DNA from: an uncultured Bryobacteraceae bacterium | GTDB lineage: Bacteria; Acidobacteriota; Terriglobia; Bryobacterales; Bryobacteraceae | Direction: 5' to 3' | Length of the DNA stretch: 64,000 nucleotides | NCBI GenBank assembly: GCA_938027685.1 | Contig: CALJAM010000022.1 | Span: 124,001-188,000, forward strand | Shown: positions 48,292-56,745 of the stretch, in pieces | Layout: each line of letters opens with the position of its first letter | Position numbering within the stretch: position 1 is the first letter of the stretch | The notes under the pieces: model-generated | Told to the model about the DNA's origin: nothing | What the model saw: only the letters and a program-made list of their open reading frames with translations | The model's database searches: none | Translations under genes and position numbers: made by a program

Positions 48292-49176
48292 TCACAGTCT
48301 CAGATTCTTCAGATATGCGCGGAAAGCGGCGCCCAAATCCTCGCGGCGCAGCGCGAACTCGACGGTGGCGATGAGGAAGCCGAGCTTGTCGCCGGCGTCG
48401 TACCGGGTGCCGTGGAAGCGGTATCCGTAGAGTGGTCTCTCCTCCAGCAGGCACTTCAGCCCGTCTGTGAGCTGGATCTCTCCCAGGGCGCCGGGGCCGG
48501 CCCGCTCGATGGCGGGGAAGATCTCCGGGGTCAGCACGTAGCGCCCGATGATGGCCAGATTGGACGGAGCCTCCTCGCGACGGGGCTTTTCGACCAGGTC
48601 GAGGATGCGGTAGAGACGGTCGCGCGTGCCGTTGTACTCGACGGCCTCGGCCGCCACGATGCCGTAGCTGGGGACGCTTTCCGGTGGCACTTCCATGAGC
48701 GCCAGCACGGGCGCCTGAAACCGCTCCCAGACGTCCAGCAACTGCCGCAGCGCGGGCGGGTTCGCGTCAATCACGTCGTCGGAGAGCACGACGGCGAAAG
48801 GTTCCTCGCCCACGATCTGCCGCGCCCGGAGGACCGCGTGGCCCAGGCCCAGTGCTTCCCGCTGCCGCACATACGCCACGTCGATCATGTCGGAGATCTG
48901 GCGCACGGCGGACAGCAGATCATGCCGGTTACGCGACTCGAGCAAGTGTTCCAGCTCGAAGCTGACGTCGAAGTGATCTTCGATCGCCGTCTTGCCGCGA
49001 CCGGTAACGATGACGATCTGGCGGATGCCGGAGCGGACCGCCTCCTCGACCCCGTACTGGATCAGAGGCTTGTCCACCAGGGGAAGCATTTCCTTGGGCT
49101 GCGCTTTCGTGGCGGGCAGGAAGCGCGTGCCCAGACCTGCGGCCGGGAAAACGGCTTTGCGGACTCTGAGGCCCAT
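48292..49176 (-). CDS. galU: UTP-glucose-1-phosphate uridylyltransferase
   Basis: Makes UDP-glucose for glycans and LPS. About 294 residues from the ATG at 49174-49176; a GTG 21 nt upstream is in frame. VFPAAGLGTRFLPATKA (near 9-25) is the nucleotide-binding signature, and KPLIQYGVEEA, VLSDDVID, LVEKPRREEAPSNLAIIGRY (first part near 193) and GEIQLTDGL are family blocks. Normal length for bacterial GalU. Confidence 0.95.
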   Translation of the reverse strand: MGLRVRKAVFPAAGLGTRFLPATKAQPKEMLPLVDKPLIQYGVEEAVRSGIRQIVIVTGRGKTAIEDHFDVSFELEHLLESRNRHDLLSAVRQISDMIDVAYVRQREALGLGHAVLRARQIVGEEPFAVVLSDDVIDANPPALRQLLDVWERFQAPVLALMEVPPESVPSYGIVAAEAVEYNGTRDRLYRILDLVEKPRREEAPSNLAIIGRYVLTPEIFPAIERAGPGALGEIQLTDGLKCLLEERPLYGYRFHGTRYDAGDKLGFLIATVEFALRREDLGAAFRAYLKNLRL

Positions 49177-49259
49177 GACGATCGGCGGCTCCTTCACGGC
49201 GCGATGGGCGGAGGCCGGCAGGCTCTCGACCCGAACTATGATTATAGGTTGATCCCCCT

Positions 49260-50162
49260 ATGGGCGCACCGCTTTGCCGTCTTCTGCGCAAGCTCAGGCT
49301 GACACTGGAGATGATCAAGTTCGAACATTCGGTTTTCGCGCTGCCGTTCGCGCTGACCGCAGCGCTGCTGGCCGTGCGCGAAACGGGCCTGAGCGCGCAG
49401 GCGGCCCTGGCGAAGCTGGGGTGGATCATCGTTGCCATGGTGGGCGCGCGCTCGGCGGCGATGACCTTCAATCGCCTGACGGACGCCGAACTGGATGCGC
49501 GCAACCCGCGCACGGCGGCGCGTCACCTACCGGCCGGTCTGCTTTCCCGGCGTTTCGCGTGGGGGTTCCTGGCCGTTTCCGTGGTCGCATTCTTCCTTGC
49601 AGCCCGAGCCCTAAACGCGTTGTGCCTTAAACTGGCGCCCCTGGCGCTCGTCCTGCTGCTCGCTTACTCGTACACGAAGCGCTTCACCGCGCTGTCGCAT
49701 TTCGTGTTGGGGCTATGCCTGGGCGCGGCGCCGGCCGCCGCCTGGATCGCGATCGAAGGGACGCTGGACGCCCGTATCCTTTGGCTGACGGCGGCGGTCA
49801 CGCTGTGGACCGCAGGCTTCGATATCCTTTACGCCTGCCAGGACTACGAATTCGACTTGCGCGAGGGCTTGCACAGCTTACCTGCGCGCCTTGGCATTGC
49901 GCGGGCGCTGCGCGTGGCGCGTTGGCTGCACGCGGCGGTCCCGATCTGTCTGCTCGCCCTGGCCTCCGGCTTTCGGCTAGGCGTTTTGAGCCTGGCGGGC
50001 GTGGCAGCGATCGCAGGGCTGCTGGTCTACGAGCACCATTTGGTGAAGCCGCACGATCTTTCGCGCGTGAACGCGGCCTTCTTCAACGTGAACGGCTACG
50101 TCAGCGTGTTATTCTTTCTGTTTTGGGGGGCTGAGATCCTCCGTCTGGGCGTCCGAGGCTGA
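49260..50162 (+). CDS. mqnP: UbiA-family prenyltransferase of the futalosine menaquinone pathway
   Basis: 300 residues with about 8-9 membrane segments. The first Asp-rich motif is in NRLTDAELDARNPRTA (near 71-86), the second in CQDYEFDLREGLHSLPARLG (first part near 195). It attaches the polyprenyl chain to the naphthoate intermediate. I call it MqnP rather than UbiA because it is followed after 3 bp by mqnE. A TATGAT-like -10 (49237-49242) lies upstream with a short leader. Confidence 0.85.
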   Translation: MGAPLCRLLRKLRLTLEMIKFEHSVFALPFALTAALLAVRETGLSAQAALAKLGWIIVAMVGARSAAMTFNRLTDAELDARNPRTAARHLPAGLLSRRFAWGFLAVSVVAFFLAARALNALCLKLAPLALVLLLAYSYTKRFTALSHFVLGLCLGAAPAAAWIAIEGTLDARILWLTAAVTLWTAGFDILYACQDYEFDLREGLHSLPARLGIARALRVARWLHAAVPICLLALASGFRLGVLSLAGVAAIAGLLVYEHHLVKPHDLSRVNAAFFNVNGYVSVLFFLFWGAEILRLGVRG

Positions 50163-50165
50163 CGC

Positions 50166-51284
50166 ATGCCGGTTTTCATCCACGACGACGCGCTCCTGCC
50201 GGTGTTTCGCAAGCTCGAGCATGGCGAGCGGCTGAGTCGCGAGGACGGCCTCGTGCTGTACCGAACCCACGACCTGCTCGCGCTGGGCTACATGGCCAAT
50301 CGCGTGCGCGAGCGCCTGCACGGCAACGTCGCATACTTCAACGTGAACCGGCACATCAACCCGACCAACGTCTGCGTGGCCAGTTGCCGGCTCTGCGCCT
50401 TTGGACGCAAGTCCCGCGATCCGCGGGCCTACACGATGTCGCTCGAGCAGGTCTGGGAAGCGGCTGCGCAGGGCTGGAGCGAATCGGTCACTGAGTTCCA
50501 CATCGTCGGCGGCCTGCACCCCGAGCTCACGCTGGACTGGTACTGCGACATGCTGCGCGGTCTCAAGCAGCGGTTCCCCCAGGTGCACCTGAAGGCGTTG
50601 ACTATGGTCGAGATCGCGTGGCTGGCGCGCCGCAGCCGGCTGACCGTGGAGGAGACGTTACGGCGTCTGGTCGAGGCGGGCGTGGATTCGCTTCCGGGCG
50701 GAGGAGCCGAGATCTTCTCCGAGCGCGTGCGGCGCATCATTTGCGATCACAAGATCTCGGGCGAGGAGTGGCTGGAGGTGGCGCGCACGGCGCACCGCAT
50801 GGGGCTGCGCTCGAACTGCACCATGCTTTACGGCCACATCGAGACGGACGAGGAGCGCGTGGATCACTTGCTGCGGCTGCGCGCCTTGCAGGATGAGACG
50901 GGCGGCTTCGCGGCCTTCGTGCCGCTGGCGTTTCACCCGGCCAACACGTCGCTGCGCGTGCTGGCGCCGCCGACGGGTTTCGACGATCTGAAAGCGATCG
51001 CCGTGGCGCGGCTGCTGCTGGATAACATCCCGCACGTCAAGGCGTATTGGGTGATGATGACGCCGCGGGTGGCGCAGATCGCTCTGCGCTTCGGGGCCGA
51101 CGATATTGACGGGACGGTTGTGGAAGAGAAGATCTACCACGATGCGGGAGCCACGACGGCGCAGGCCCTGCGGCGAGAGGAGCTGGTTGCGCTGATCCGG
51201 GAAGCCGGCCGCGAACCGGTAGAGCGCGACACGCTATACCGCCCGGTATCGCGACCCGAGGCGACCATGACCGTGCTGGTGTGA
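50166..51284 (+). CDS. mqnE: Aminofutalosine synthase (radical SAM)
   Basis: 372 residues. The SAM cluster is C70-x3-C74-x2-C77 (CVASCRLC), following FNVNRHINPTNVCV. HIVGGLHPELTLDWYCDM (near 113), TMVEIAWLAR and SLPGGGAEIFSERVR (near 176) are MqnE blocks. It joins 3-[(1-carboxyvinyl)oxy]benzoate to SAM to give aminofutalosine, the entry to menaquinone synthesis. Presence of mqnP-mqnE implies the futalosine route; other mqn genes are not in the window. Confidence 0.92.
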   Translation: MPVFIHDDALLPVFRKLEHGERLSREDGLVLYRTHDLLALGYMANRVRERLHGNVAYFNVNRHINPTNVCVASCRLCAFGRKSRDPRAYTMSLEQVWEAAAQGWSESVTEFHIVGGLHPELTLDWYCDMLRGLKQRFPQVHLKALTMVEIAWLARRSRLTVEETLRRLVEAGVDSLPGGGAEIFSERVRRIICDHKISGEEWLEVARTAHRMGLRSNCTMLYGHIETDEERVDHLLRLRALQDETGGFAAFVPLAFHPANTSLRVLAPPTGFDDLKAIAVARLLLDNIPHVKAYWVMMTPRVAQIALRFGADDIDGTVVEEKIYHDAGATTAQALRREELVALIREAGREPVERDTLYRPVSRPEATMTVLV

Positions 51285-51649
51285 GTGTCTCGCCGCGCGT
51301 TGCTCGGCTCTCCCGGAGGCGCTGCCGCCTGGGGCGACGAATCGGCCGGGGGCGGTCGGGCCGCATTGCTTTTTTGACGAGCGAGGCGCGGCGTCTGGGC
51401 GGTCGATGAGGCCTAGGCTCGCAGGTGGGTGACGGATGGTGGCGGTCAGCTCGCGCCTTCGTGGCGGCGCAGGAGGCGCAGCGGCGGATCAGGCCTGGCT
51501 CAAGGGGCGCGAACGTTGCGGAGGAAGCCGTGCCCAGGCACCGGCGGGCCTGAGTTGGCGGAGCCGGCACGCTTGCTATGCGACTTCGGCGCCAGCGGCG
51601 GCGTCTACCGATCGGACTGGAACCGGCAGTTGCCGCGGCTGGCAGCGCC
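51285..51649. other. 365-bp gap without a recognisable gene
   Basis: No frame gives a recognisable product. Near the mqnE end there is a small stem AGGCG-CTGC-CGCCT (near 51315-51329) and the terminator candidate at 51343-51375. Beyond 51400 it is plain GC-rich sequence in which I see nothing specific. Confidence 0.5.
51343..51375 (+). terminator. Candidate intrinsic terminator after mqnPE
   Basis: CGGCC (51343-51347) pairs with GGCCG (51359-51363) around an 11-nt loop and is followed within 6 nt by a run of six T. The stem is short, so efficiency is doubtful. Confidence 0.4.
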
Positions 51650-52261
51650 TTAAGGGAGGGCGCCCAGGAAGTGGTCGAGGATGGCCGCGGGGTTTTCGGC
51701 CGGCGGCAGGGTGACGGCCGCCCGTAACAGATCGCGGGGTCCGCCCACGCGCTCCAGCCGTAGCGCACCGCCGTAGCCCGTGCAGCACGCTGCGAAAAGA
51801 TCCCTCAAGCGCTTTTCAAGCGTCGCCCAGCTCGCTTCGCAGTTGGGCGCCAGGAGTCGGTCGTTGCAGAGGATCTCCCACCGTAGGTAATCGAAGCGGA
51901 GGAGGCCCTTCAGTTCTTGTTCCTCTTCGAGCCTCCGGGCCGCCCGGTAGGCCTGACGCAAAGAATGAATAAGCTTGGTTTCGAACGTGCCGGCCAAAGC
52001 GGTCTTCCGGTTGTAGAGAAGGCCGGGCCTTCCCAGACTGCGGTCGAGGCTATAGTTAGCCTCATGACCCACGAGGATCACGCCGGGGCCGAGGCGTAAG
52101 TGGCGGTAATCGGCTACGTCGATGAGCAGCTCCTCGCAGGCGTCCTGCTGGATCCAGCGGTGGAAGACGGCGATGCAGCGGTCCAGGCACTCCGGCTCGA
52201 ACACTGCCGCCAGCAGTTTGGCGCCGATGTGTTGCCAGAGATCGGGATCGCGGGGCGTCAC
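51650..52261 (-). CDS. Uncharacterised protein coupled to sulfite reductase
   Basis: About 203 residues from a GTG (52259-52261) that overlaps the sulfite reductase stop by GTGA; the longer frame to 52408 lies in that gene. Soluble, with a basic/aromatic body (GRPGLLYNRKTALAG, LRQAYRAARRLEEEQ) and several cysteines (near 23, 28, 40, 155 and later CC pair near 172). I do not recognise a family. Tight coupling implies a role in sulfite reduction, for instance cofactor insertion, a redox partner or a regulator, but this is inference. Confidence 0.65.
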   Translation of the reverse strand: MTPRDPDLWQHIGAKLLAAVFEPECLDRCIAVFHRWIQQDACEELLIDVADYRHLRLGPGVILVGHEANYSLDRSLGRPGLLYNRKTALAGTFETKLIHSLRQAYRAARRLEEEQELKGLLRFDYLRWEILCNDRLLAPNCEASWATLEKRLRDLFAACCTGYGGALRLERVGGPRDLLRAAVTLPPAENPAAILDHFLGALP

Positions 52262-54546
52262 CGGGCGTCCTCCGCCGTTTTGCCGGTTGTTCCTCGTCCG
52301 CCGAGAATCCGCGCGTAGCAGGCGTGGCAGGCATCCAGGAACAATTGGGCCTCGCTCAGCAGCCTGCGGGTATCCTCCTCGTCGGCCAGCCGGTCGCGGT
52401 TTTGCCAAGCCTTCAGCAGGTAGTCAGCGAAGGTAGATCCCACGAAGGGATCAAAGATGAGCTTCGTGTCGTAGAGCTCCTTTTGGAATCCCTCGATGAT
52501 GCTTTCATCGCTCGAGCATTTCACCCCCAGCGATTCCAGCAGGGCTTGCGCCGCATCGAGCATAGCTCGGTAGGCGTCGTGGGATGCTTGCGGTAGGCGA
52601 CCCGTGTCCAACTGCGCTTGGGCGTCGAGGATCAACCTCTCGCAGCGGGCCAACTGGAACTCTACGCCGGTTACCACTTCCCCAGCGCACTCACCCACGC
52701 CGAGGTCTTCCGTGCTAAAGGGCCGCGCATCGGCCCAATCGATGTAATAGGCCGGCTCCAGCTCCCGCGGCGGCACTTGGCAGAGGTCTCCGATAAGCTC
52801 CCTGAAGGCGACCTTGCCTTTGCGGCGTACGAAGTCGGGAAAACTTTCATCCTCGTTGCGCTCGGCGGCGTAAGCACGCAGGATTCGGTCCAGGGCTGCC
52901 GGCACGTTCTTGGAGGGGACGGCGGCAATGGCCAAGCCGTAGGAGCGTGCGTTACCGCGCCGGTCTCCGCCGAGGAGGACCTGGAAGTGGGGAACCGCGT
53001 GTCCCGACCTATTTCGGCTGACGCCGTAGAAGCCGATGTCGGCCACGTGGTGCTGAGCGCAGGAGTTGAAGCAGCCGCTCACTTTGATGCTGAGGGCGTC
53101 GACAGCGGGGGGTAGGGAATCCAGGATCGCCGAGAGCCTCAAGCTCAGTTCGCGGGCCAGGCCGCGTGAGGAGCAGATGCCGAGCTTGCATGTATCCGTG
53201 CCGGGGCATGCCGTGATATCAGCGATCGTGCCCGCCAGCGGATCCGCCAGTGAGAAGCGGCGCAGATCGCCGTAAATCTGTGGAAGGGCGTGCGCGGGAA
53301 CCCACCGGATAAGGAAGTTTTGCTCGATGGTGGTGCGGACGGTGTCGGGAGTGTAGCGGCGTACCACGTCAGCCAGCCCGCGAAGTTGTTCTGCGCTGAT
53401 GTCACCCAGGGGTAGCGCGACGGTGACCGCGACGTAGCCTGGCTGCCGCTGCGGGTAGACATTGCGCGCCAGCCAGGCCCGATACTCTGGATCGGTCTCC
53501 CTAATTTGGGGCGCAAGCGCACGAGAAGGGATCGGGTGCGGTTGTGGCGGCTGCTCTACCTCGTGCAGAGGAGGGAGCCGGGCGGCCTGGCTTGGCAGTG
53601 TAGCGCGTTCTCGCCATACCGCTTGCCGGAACTCGTCGAGTCCGAGCTTTTCGACCAAAAACTTCAGCCGGGCGCGATTGCGGTTCCTCTTTTCTCCCTG
53701 GGCTGCGAACACGCGGGCAATCGCCTGCAGCGTCGGCAGCAGTTCCTCCCAAGGGAGGAATTCGGAAAACACCTTGGCTTGGTAGGGGACCGGCCCGAGG
53801 CCACCTCCGACCAGGACTTCGAACCCCGGAACTGTTCTGCCATTGACGTTTCCGAGACGGGCGATCAATCCCACATCGTGGATCCGGGCCAGAGCGCAGG
53901 GCTTATCCGCGCACCCTGCGAAAGCGATCTTGAACTTGCGGCCGAAGTTCTGGCAATCGGGGTGGCCAAGCAGAAAGTAGGCGCACGCCTTGGCGTAGGG
54001 GGTCACGTCGAAAACCTCATCGCGGCAAATCCCGGCCAGTGCGCAGGCAGTGACGTTGCGCACGGTGTTGCCGCACGCCTCCCGTGTCGTGATTCCAACG
54101 GCGGCGAGCCGCCGCATGATCGTGGGTGTGTCATCCAGGTGTACGTAGTGCAGCTGGAAGTCTTGGCGGGTGGTCACGTGAACCACGCCATCGGCGTACT
54201 CCTCAGCCAGATCGGCCACGACGTCGAGCTGTTCGGCCTTGAGGCCTCCGAACGGGACCTTGATCCGCTGCATCCCGGGCGCGTCCCACACGGTATTTAC
54301 CCCCTTGAGCAGGTCTCCGCAGGGGTAGCGCAGAGTTCGCAATCGAATGCCATCGTGCCGTTGACCGTTGTCGTAGCGCTGGCCGTAGCAGCCGCGCCGA
54401 AGCCGGATTTCCGTGAAAACCTTCTCGGAAAGCCTGCCTTGCTTCCTCAAAGTGATTGCGTCCTCGAACTCGGCGATCTCGCGCGCCAAGTGCGGGGTCA
54501 GTTGGGGCAGCAGCGTCTCTCGCCAGAGGTCGTTGCTCGCCTTCAC
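52258..54546 (-). CDS. Assimilatory sulfite reductase haemoprotein (ferredoxin type)
   Basis: About 762 residues, GTG start at 54544-54546 with GGAGGTG upstream. Two ferredoxin-like halves of the nitrite/sulfite reductase fold. The siroheme/[4Fe-4S] ligands are in ACPGTDTCKLG and KVSGCFNSCAQHH (near 475-520 after the start). RTIEQNFL-type and RQDFQLHYVHL blocks bind siroheme. A C-terminal extension of about 150 residues (from roughly 590) is not standard. Reduces sulfite to sulfide for cysteine synthesis; a nitrite reductase role is less likely given the neighbouring APS reductase. No CysJ flavoprotein is nearby, so ferredoxin is the probable donor. Confidence 0.9.
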   Translation of the reverse strand: MKASNDLWRETLLPQLTPHLAREIAEFEDAITLRKQGRLSEKVFTEIRLRRGCYGQRYDNGQRHDGIRLRTLRYPCGDLLKGVNTVWDAPGMQRIKVPFGGLKAEQLDVVADLAEEYADGVVHVTTRQDFQLHYVHLDDTPTIMRRLAAVGITTREACGNTVRNVTACALAGICRDEVFDVTPYAKACAYFLLGHPDCQNFGRKFKIAFAGCADKPCALARIHDVGLIARLGNVNGRTVPGFEVLVGGGLGPVPYQAKVFSEFLPWEELLPTLQAIARVFAAQGEKRNRNRARLKFLVEKLGLDEFRQAVWRERATLPSQAARLPPLHEVEQPPQPHPIPSRALAPQIRETDPEYRAWLARNVYPQRQPGYVAVTVALPLGDISAEQLRGLADVVRRYTPDTVRTTIEQNFLIRWVPAHALPQIYGDLRRFSLADPLAGTIADITACPGTDTCKLGICSSRGLARELSLRLSAILDSLPPAVDALSIKVSGCFNSCAQHHVADIGFYGVSRNRSGHAVPHFQVLLGGDRRGNARSYGLAIAAVPSKNVPAALDRILRAYAAERNEDESFPDFVRRKGKVAFRELIGDLCQVPPRELEPAYYIDWADARPFSTEDLGVGECAGEVVTGVEFQLARCERLILDAQAQLDTGRLPQASHDAYRAMLDAAQALLESLGVKCSSDESIIEGFQKELYDTKLIFDPFVGSTFADYLLKAWQNRDRLADEEDTRRLLSEAQLFLDACHACYARILGGRGTTGKTAEDAR

Positions 54547-54574
54547 CGTTCCACCTCCAGGGGCGATTGGCCTC

Positions 54575-54580
54575 ATTATA
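54575..54580 (-). promoter_or_regulatory. -10 box of the sulfite reductase gene
   Basis: Minus-strand TATAAT. The predicted start near 54568 leaves a leader of about 22 nt that contains the GGAGGTG ribosome site. No convincing -35 box is found, which suggests activation by a regulator. Confidence 0.55.
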
Positions 54581-54656
54581 GCACGAGGCAATGCCGTCAT
54601 CCCGATGTAGTTAATCACCTTATCGCTATCTTGCTGTGGAAGAAACAGTTGTCTCC

Positions 54657-54669
54657 GAGTTGTCAACTC
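54657..54669. promoter_or_regulatory. Palindromic operator candidate in the sir/siroheme divergent region
   Basis: GAGTTG-T-CAACTC is a perfect 13-bp inverted repeat lying over the -35 box of the plus-strand promoter. Its left arm core AGTTGTC also occurs 11 bp upstream (54647-54653), one helical turn away. It is a likely site for a sulfur regulator. Confidence 0.5.
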
Positions 54670-54689
54670 CAGTAGTCACACCATAGAAT
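54660..54689 (+). promoter_or_regulatory. Promoter of the siroheme/APS reductase operon
   Basis: TTGTCA (54660-54665), an 18-nt spacer and TAGAAT (54684-54689). The -10 ends 6 nt before the ATG at 54696, predicting a leaderless mRNA. Confidence 0.65.
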
Positions 54690-54695
54690 AAAACT

Positions 54696-55346
54696 ATGTA
54701 TTCCGATCTGGTTAGGGGTCAGACCCGAGCCAGCAGCCAGCCTTCAGCTCAGGAACAGACGTTTTACCCGATCCTTCTGAACCTGCGCGGTAAGCGGTGC
54801 CTTTTGATCGGATCGGATCCTGAGCTCCGAAGCAAGGCGGCGCGGCTTGAGCGCGCGGGCGCTCGCATAAGTACCCTCGCCGCCTCCGACTCTCCGGGTG
54901 ACATCGACGGCTACTTCCTGGTGATCGCGTCCGGGTTATCGAAGGCGGCCAATTCGGCCTTCTTTGAACGCGCCAGCCGCACCGGTGTCTTGTTTCACGC
55001 GGTGGACGATCCTGCGCGCAGTCACTTCGTTCACCCCGCGGTCTTACAGCGTGGGAGACTGATCATCGCGATCTCCACGAGCGGCACCTGGCCTGCCTTA
55101 GCCGTCCGTATTCGTGACCGGCTCGCCGAGCTGTTCGGCCCGGAGTATGGAGCCTTCTTGGAGGGCTGTGCGAGCATTCGGGCACGGCTGTCGGAACTGG
55201 TTCCCGAGCCTGCGTTGCGCCGGGCTGCCTGCTACGCTCTGGTCGACTCGAACGTTTTGGAGCGATTGCGGGCCGGCGAACCGTTAAGTTTCGAGATGTT
55301 TTTGGAGGAGCTATGCAAGCCCTTTGGAATCGCACGAAAGAAGTGA
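54696..55346 (+). CDS. Precorrin-2 dehydrogenase/sirohydrochlorin ferrochelatase-like protein (CysG N-domain type)
   Basis: 216 residues with a Rossmann-like domain and the conserved IAISTSGTWPALAVRIRDRL block, the equivalent of the SxGxSPxLA...LR segment of CysG/Met8. It should oxidise precorrin-2 and insert iron to make siroheme. The usual glycine-rich VGGGxVAxRK motif is altered to LIGSDPELRSK, and the NAD-site TDD is ASGL; catalysis may be impaired or NAD binding changed. The start is leaderless. The next gene (APS reductase) starts before its stop (55313 against 55346). Confidence 0.75.
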   Translation: MYSDLVRGQTRASSQPSAQEQTFYPILLNLRGKRCLLIGSDPELRSKAARLERAGARISTLAASDSPGDIDGYFLVIASGLSKAANSAFFERASRTGVLFHAVDDPARSHFVHPAVLQRGRLIIAISTSGTWPALAVRIRDRLAELFGPEYGAFLEGCASIRARLSELVPEPALRRAACYALVDSNVLERLRAGEPLSFEMFLEELCKPFGIARKK

Positions 55347-55981
55347 TCCGTTCGGCACTGGCCGGGACAGACGGCAAGGCGTGTCTGACCTGCAGCTTTC
55401 AACTGGAGGACATGGTCGTCTTGCACATGGCCCTGCCGTTGGAGCCGCGTCTGCCGGTGCTGTTTCTCGACACCGGCTATCACTTCCCGGAGGTGTATGC
55501 CTACCGCGACACCATGGCGCACCAGTGGAACCTGAACTTGGTGAATGTTGCTCCTGAAATGAGCGTGAGCGAGCAGGAGGCCCGCTTCGGTCTGCTGTAC
55601 GAAGCCGATCCCGATCGTTGCTGCCAACTACGTAAGGTGCGTCCTCTGATGGCGGCTCTAGAGAACTTTCGGGTGTGGCTGACCGGTTTGCGGCGCCAGC
55701 AATCTCCCAGCCGCGCCCAGCTGGAAATCGAGGAATCGCAGACGCTGCCGTGCGGGAAGCCGATCCGAAAGATCAATCCTCTGGCCGAGTGGACTTGGGG
55801 CGATGTTTCTCAGTATGCCCAAGTTCACCAAATCCCGCTGTTGCCGCTTTATCACCGGGGCTACCTCAGCATCGGATGCGCCCCCTGCACGGCCCTGCCG
55901 AGCCGTCCTGACGATCCGCGTTCCGGGCGCTGGGGCGGTCGGAAACTGGAGTGCGGCATACACACGTTCGGTCGCGAGTAG
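55313..55981 (+). CDS. cysH: Adenosine 5'-phosphosulfate reductase
   Basis: Reduces APS to sulfite. 222 residues. The [4Fe-4S] ligands are CC in DRCCQLRKV (near 103-104) and CAPC (near 189-192), which mark the APS-using class. The redox cysteine is in KLECGIHTF (near 214). The substrate site carries LTCSFQLEDMV and FLDTGYHFPE. It overlaps the previous gene by 34 bp. No CysD/CysN or Sat gene is visible in the window. Confidence 0.93.
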   Translation: MQALWNRTKEVIRSALAGTDGKACLTCSFQLEDMVVLHMALPLEPRLPVLFLDTGYHFPEVYAYRDTMAHQWNLNLVNVAPEMSVSEQEARFGLLYEADPDRCCQLRKVRPLMAALENFRVWLTGLRRQQSPSRAQLEIEESQTLPCGKPIRKINPLAEWTWGDVSQYAQVHQIPLLPLYHRGYLSIGCAPCTALPSRPDDPRSGRWGGRKLECGIHTFGRE

Positions 55982-55983
55982 CC

Positions 55984-56739
55984 ATGCGGGGGCTTGTCAT
56001 CGGCCTGGCAGTTGCGGCTACGACGGCCGCCACCGGTGTCGGGGGCAGTCTGTTTGCCGTGCCCCTGCTGGTCCTCGGCTGCGAGGTGCCCCCATTAAGG
56101 GCAGTAGGCACCGCAGCCGTCTTTTCGACCTTGGTGCGGGCCGCAATCGTCGCCAATCACGCGCAGCGCGCCGAGGTGGACTGGAGAGTTGCCGTGCGCA
56201 TGCTGGCTGGGTCCATCCCAGCCATGTTGGGCGCATCGTGGATTCTGCTGCGCTTGCCCCTTCCCGATTTGCGCGGTTTCGTCCTGGTTTGTAGCGGAGT
56301 CGCGGTCCTGAACGGAGCGCTCTGCCATTTGGCGGTGCGCAAGGCTCCGGGCGGTCCTCCCGGCGGCGAGCGACGCCACCTGCTGTACTGTCTTTCTGTG
56401 CCTATAGGGGTGCAGATGGGGTTTACGGCCACTGGCGCAGGCGCCTTAGGCACCTTGGTGCTGATGAGCTTCACGCGCTTGAACGCTCAGGTGGTTCTGG
56501 GCACGGCCGTTGCCTTCGGCCTCGGGCTCTCGAGCTTGGCGAGCGTATTCCATCTCATTGCGGGGAATTGCGAGTTCGGCCTGTTGGCTCAGCTTTGCTT
56601 GGGCGGCTTGGCTGGACTTTTCTTTGGCACGTGGGCTGCGTCGCGTGTTCGTCCGGAGCGGTTGCGGTTGGCCATGTTGCTGCTGTTGACGCTGGTCGGC
56701 GCCAAGCTTTGCTGCGAGGGCGTGCGATCGGTTTGGTAG
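55984..56739 (+). CDS. TauE/SafE-family sulfite/anion exporter
   Basis: About 251 residues from the ATG at 55984, 2 bp after the APS reductase stop. It has about 7-8 predicted membrane segments and the TauE glycine-rich helices (AATTAATGVGGSLFAVPLL; MGFTATGAGALGTLVLMSF). Family members move sulfite or sulfonates. Placed between APS reductase and uroporphyrinogen methyltransferase, it could remove excess sulfite or import a sulfur source. Confidence 0.85.
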   Translation: MRGLVIGLAVAATTAATGVGGSLFAVPLLVLGCEVPPLRAVGTAAVFSTLVRAAIVANHAQRAEVDWRVAVRMLAGSIPAMLGASWILLRLPLPDLRGFVLVCSGVAVLNGALCHLAVRKAPGGPPGGERRHLLYCLSVPIGVQMGFTATGAGALGTLVLMSFTRLNAQVVLGTAVAFGLGLSSLASVFHLIAGNCEFGLLAQLCLGGLAGLFFGTWAASRVRPERLRLAMLLLLTLVGAKLCCEGVRSVW

Positions 56740-56745
56740 TTCTGC

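Noticed and set aside
53506-54675. 389-residue plus-strand frame opposite sulfite reductase
   Set aside because: Antisense shadow without domain; crosses the real promoter region.
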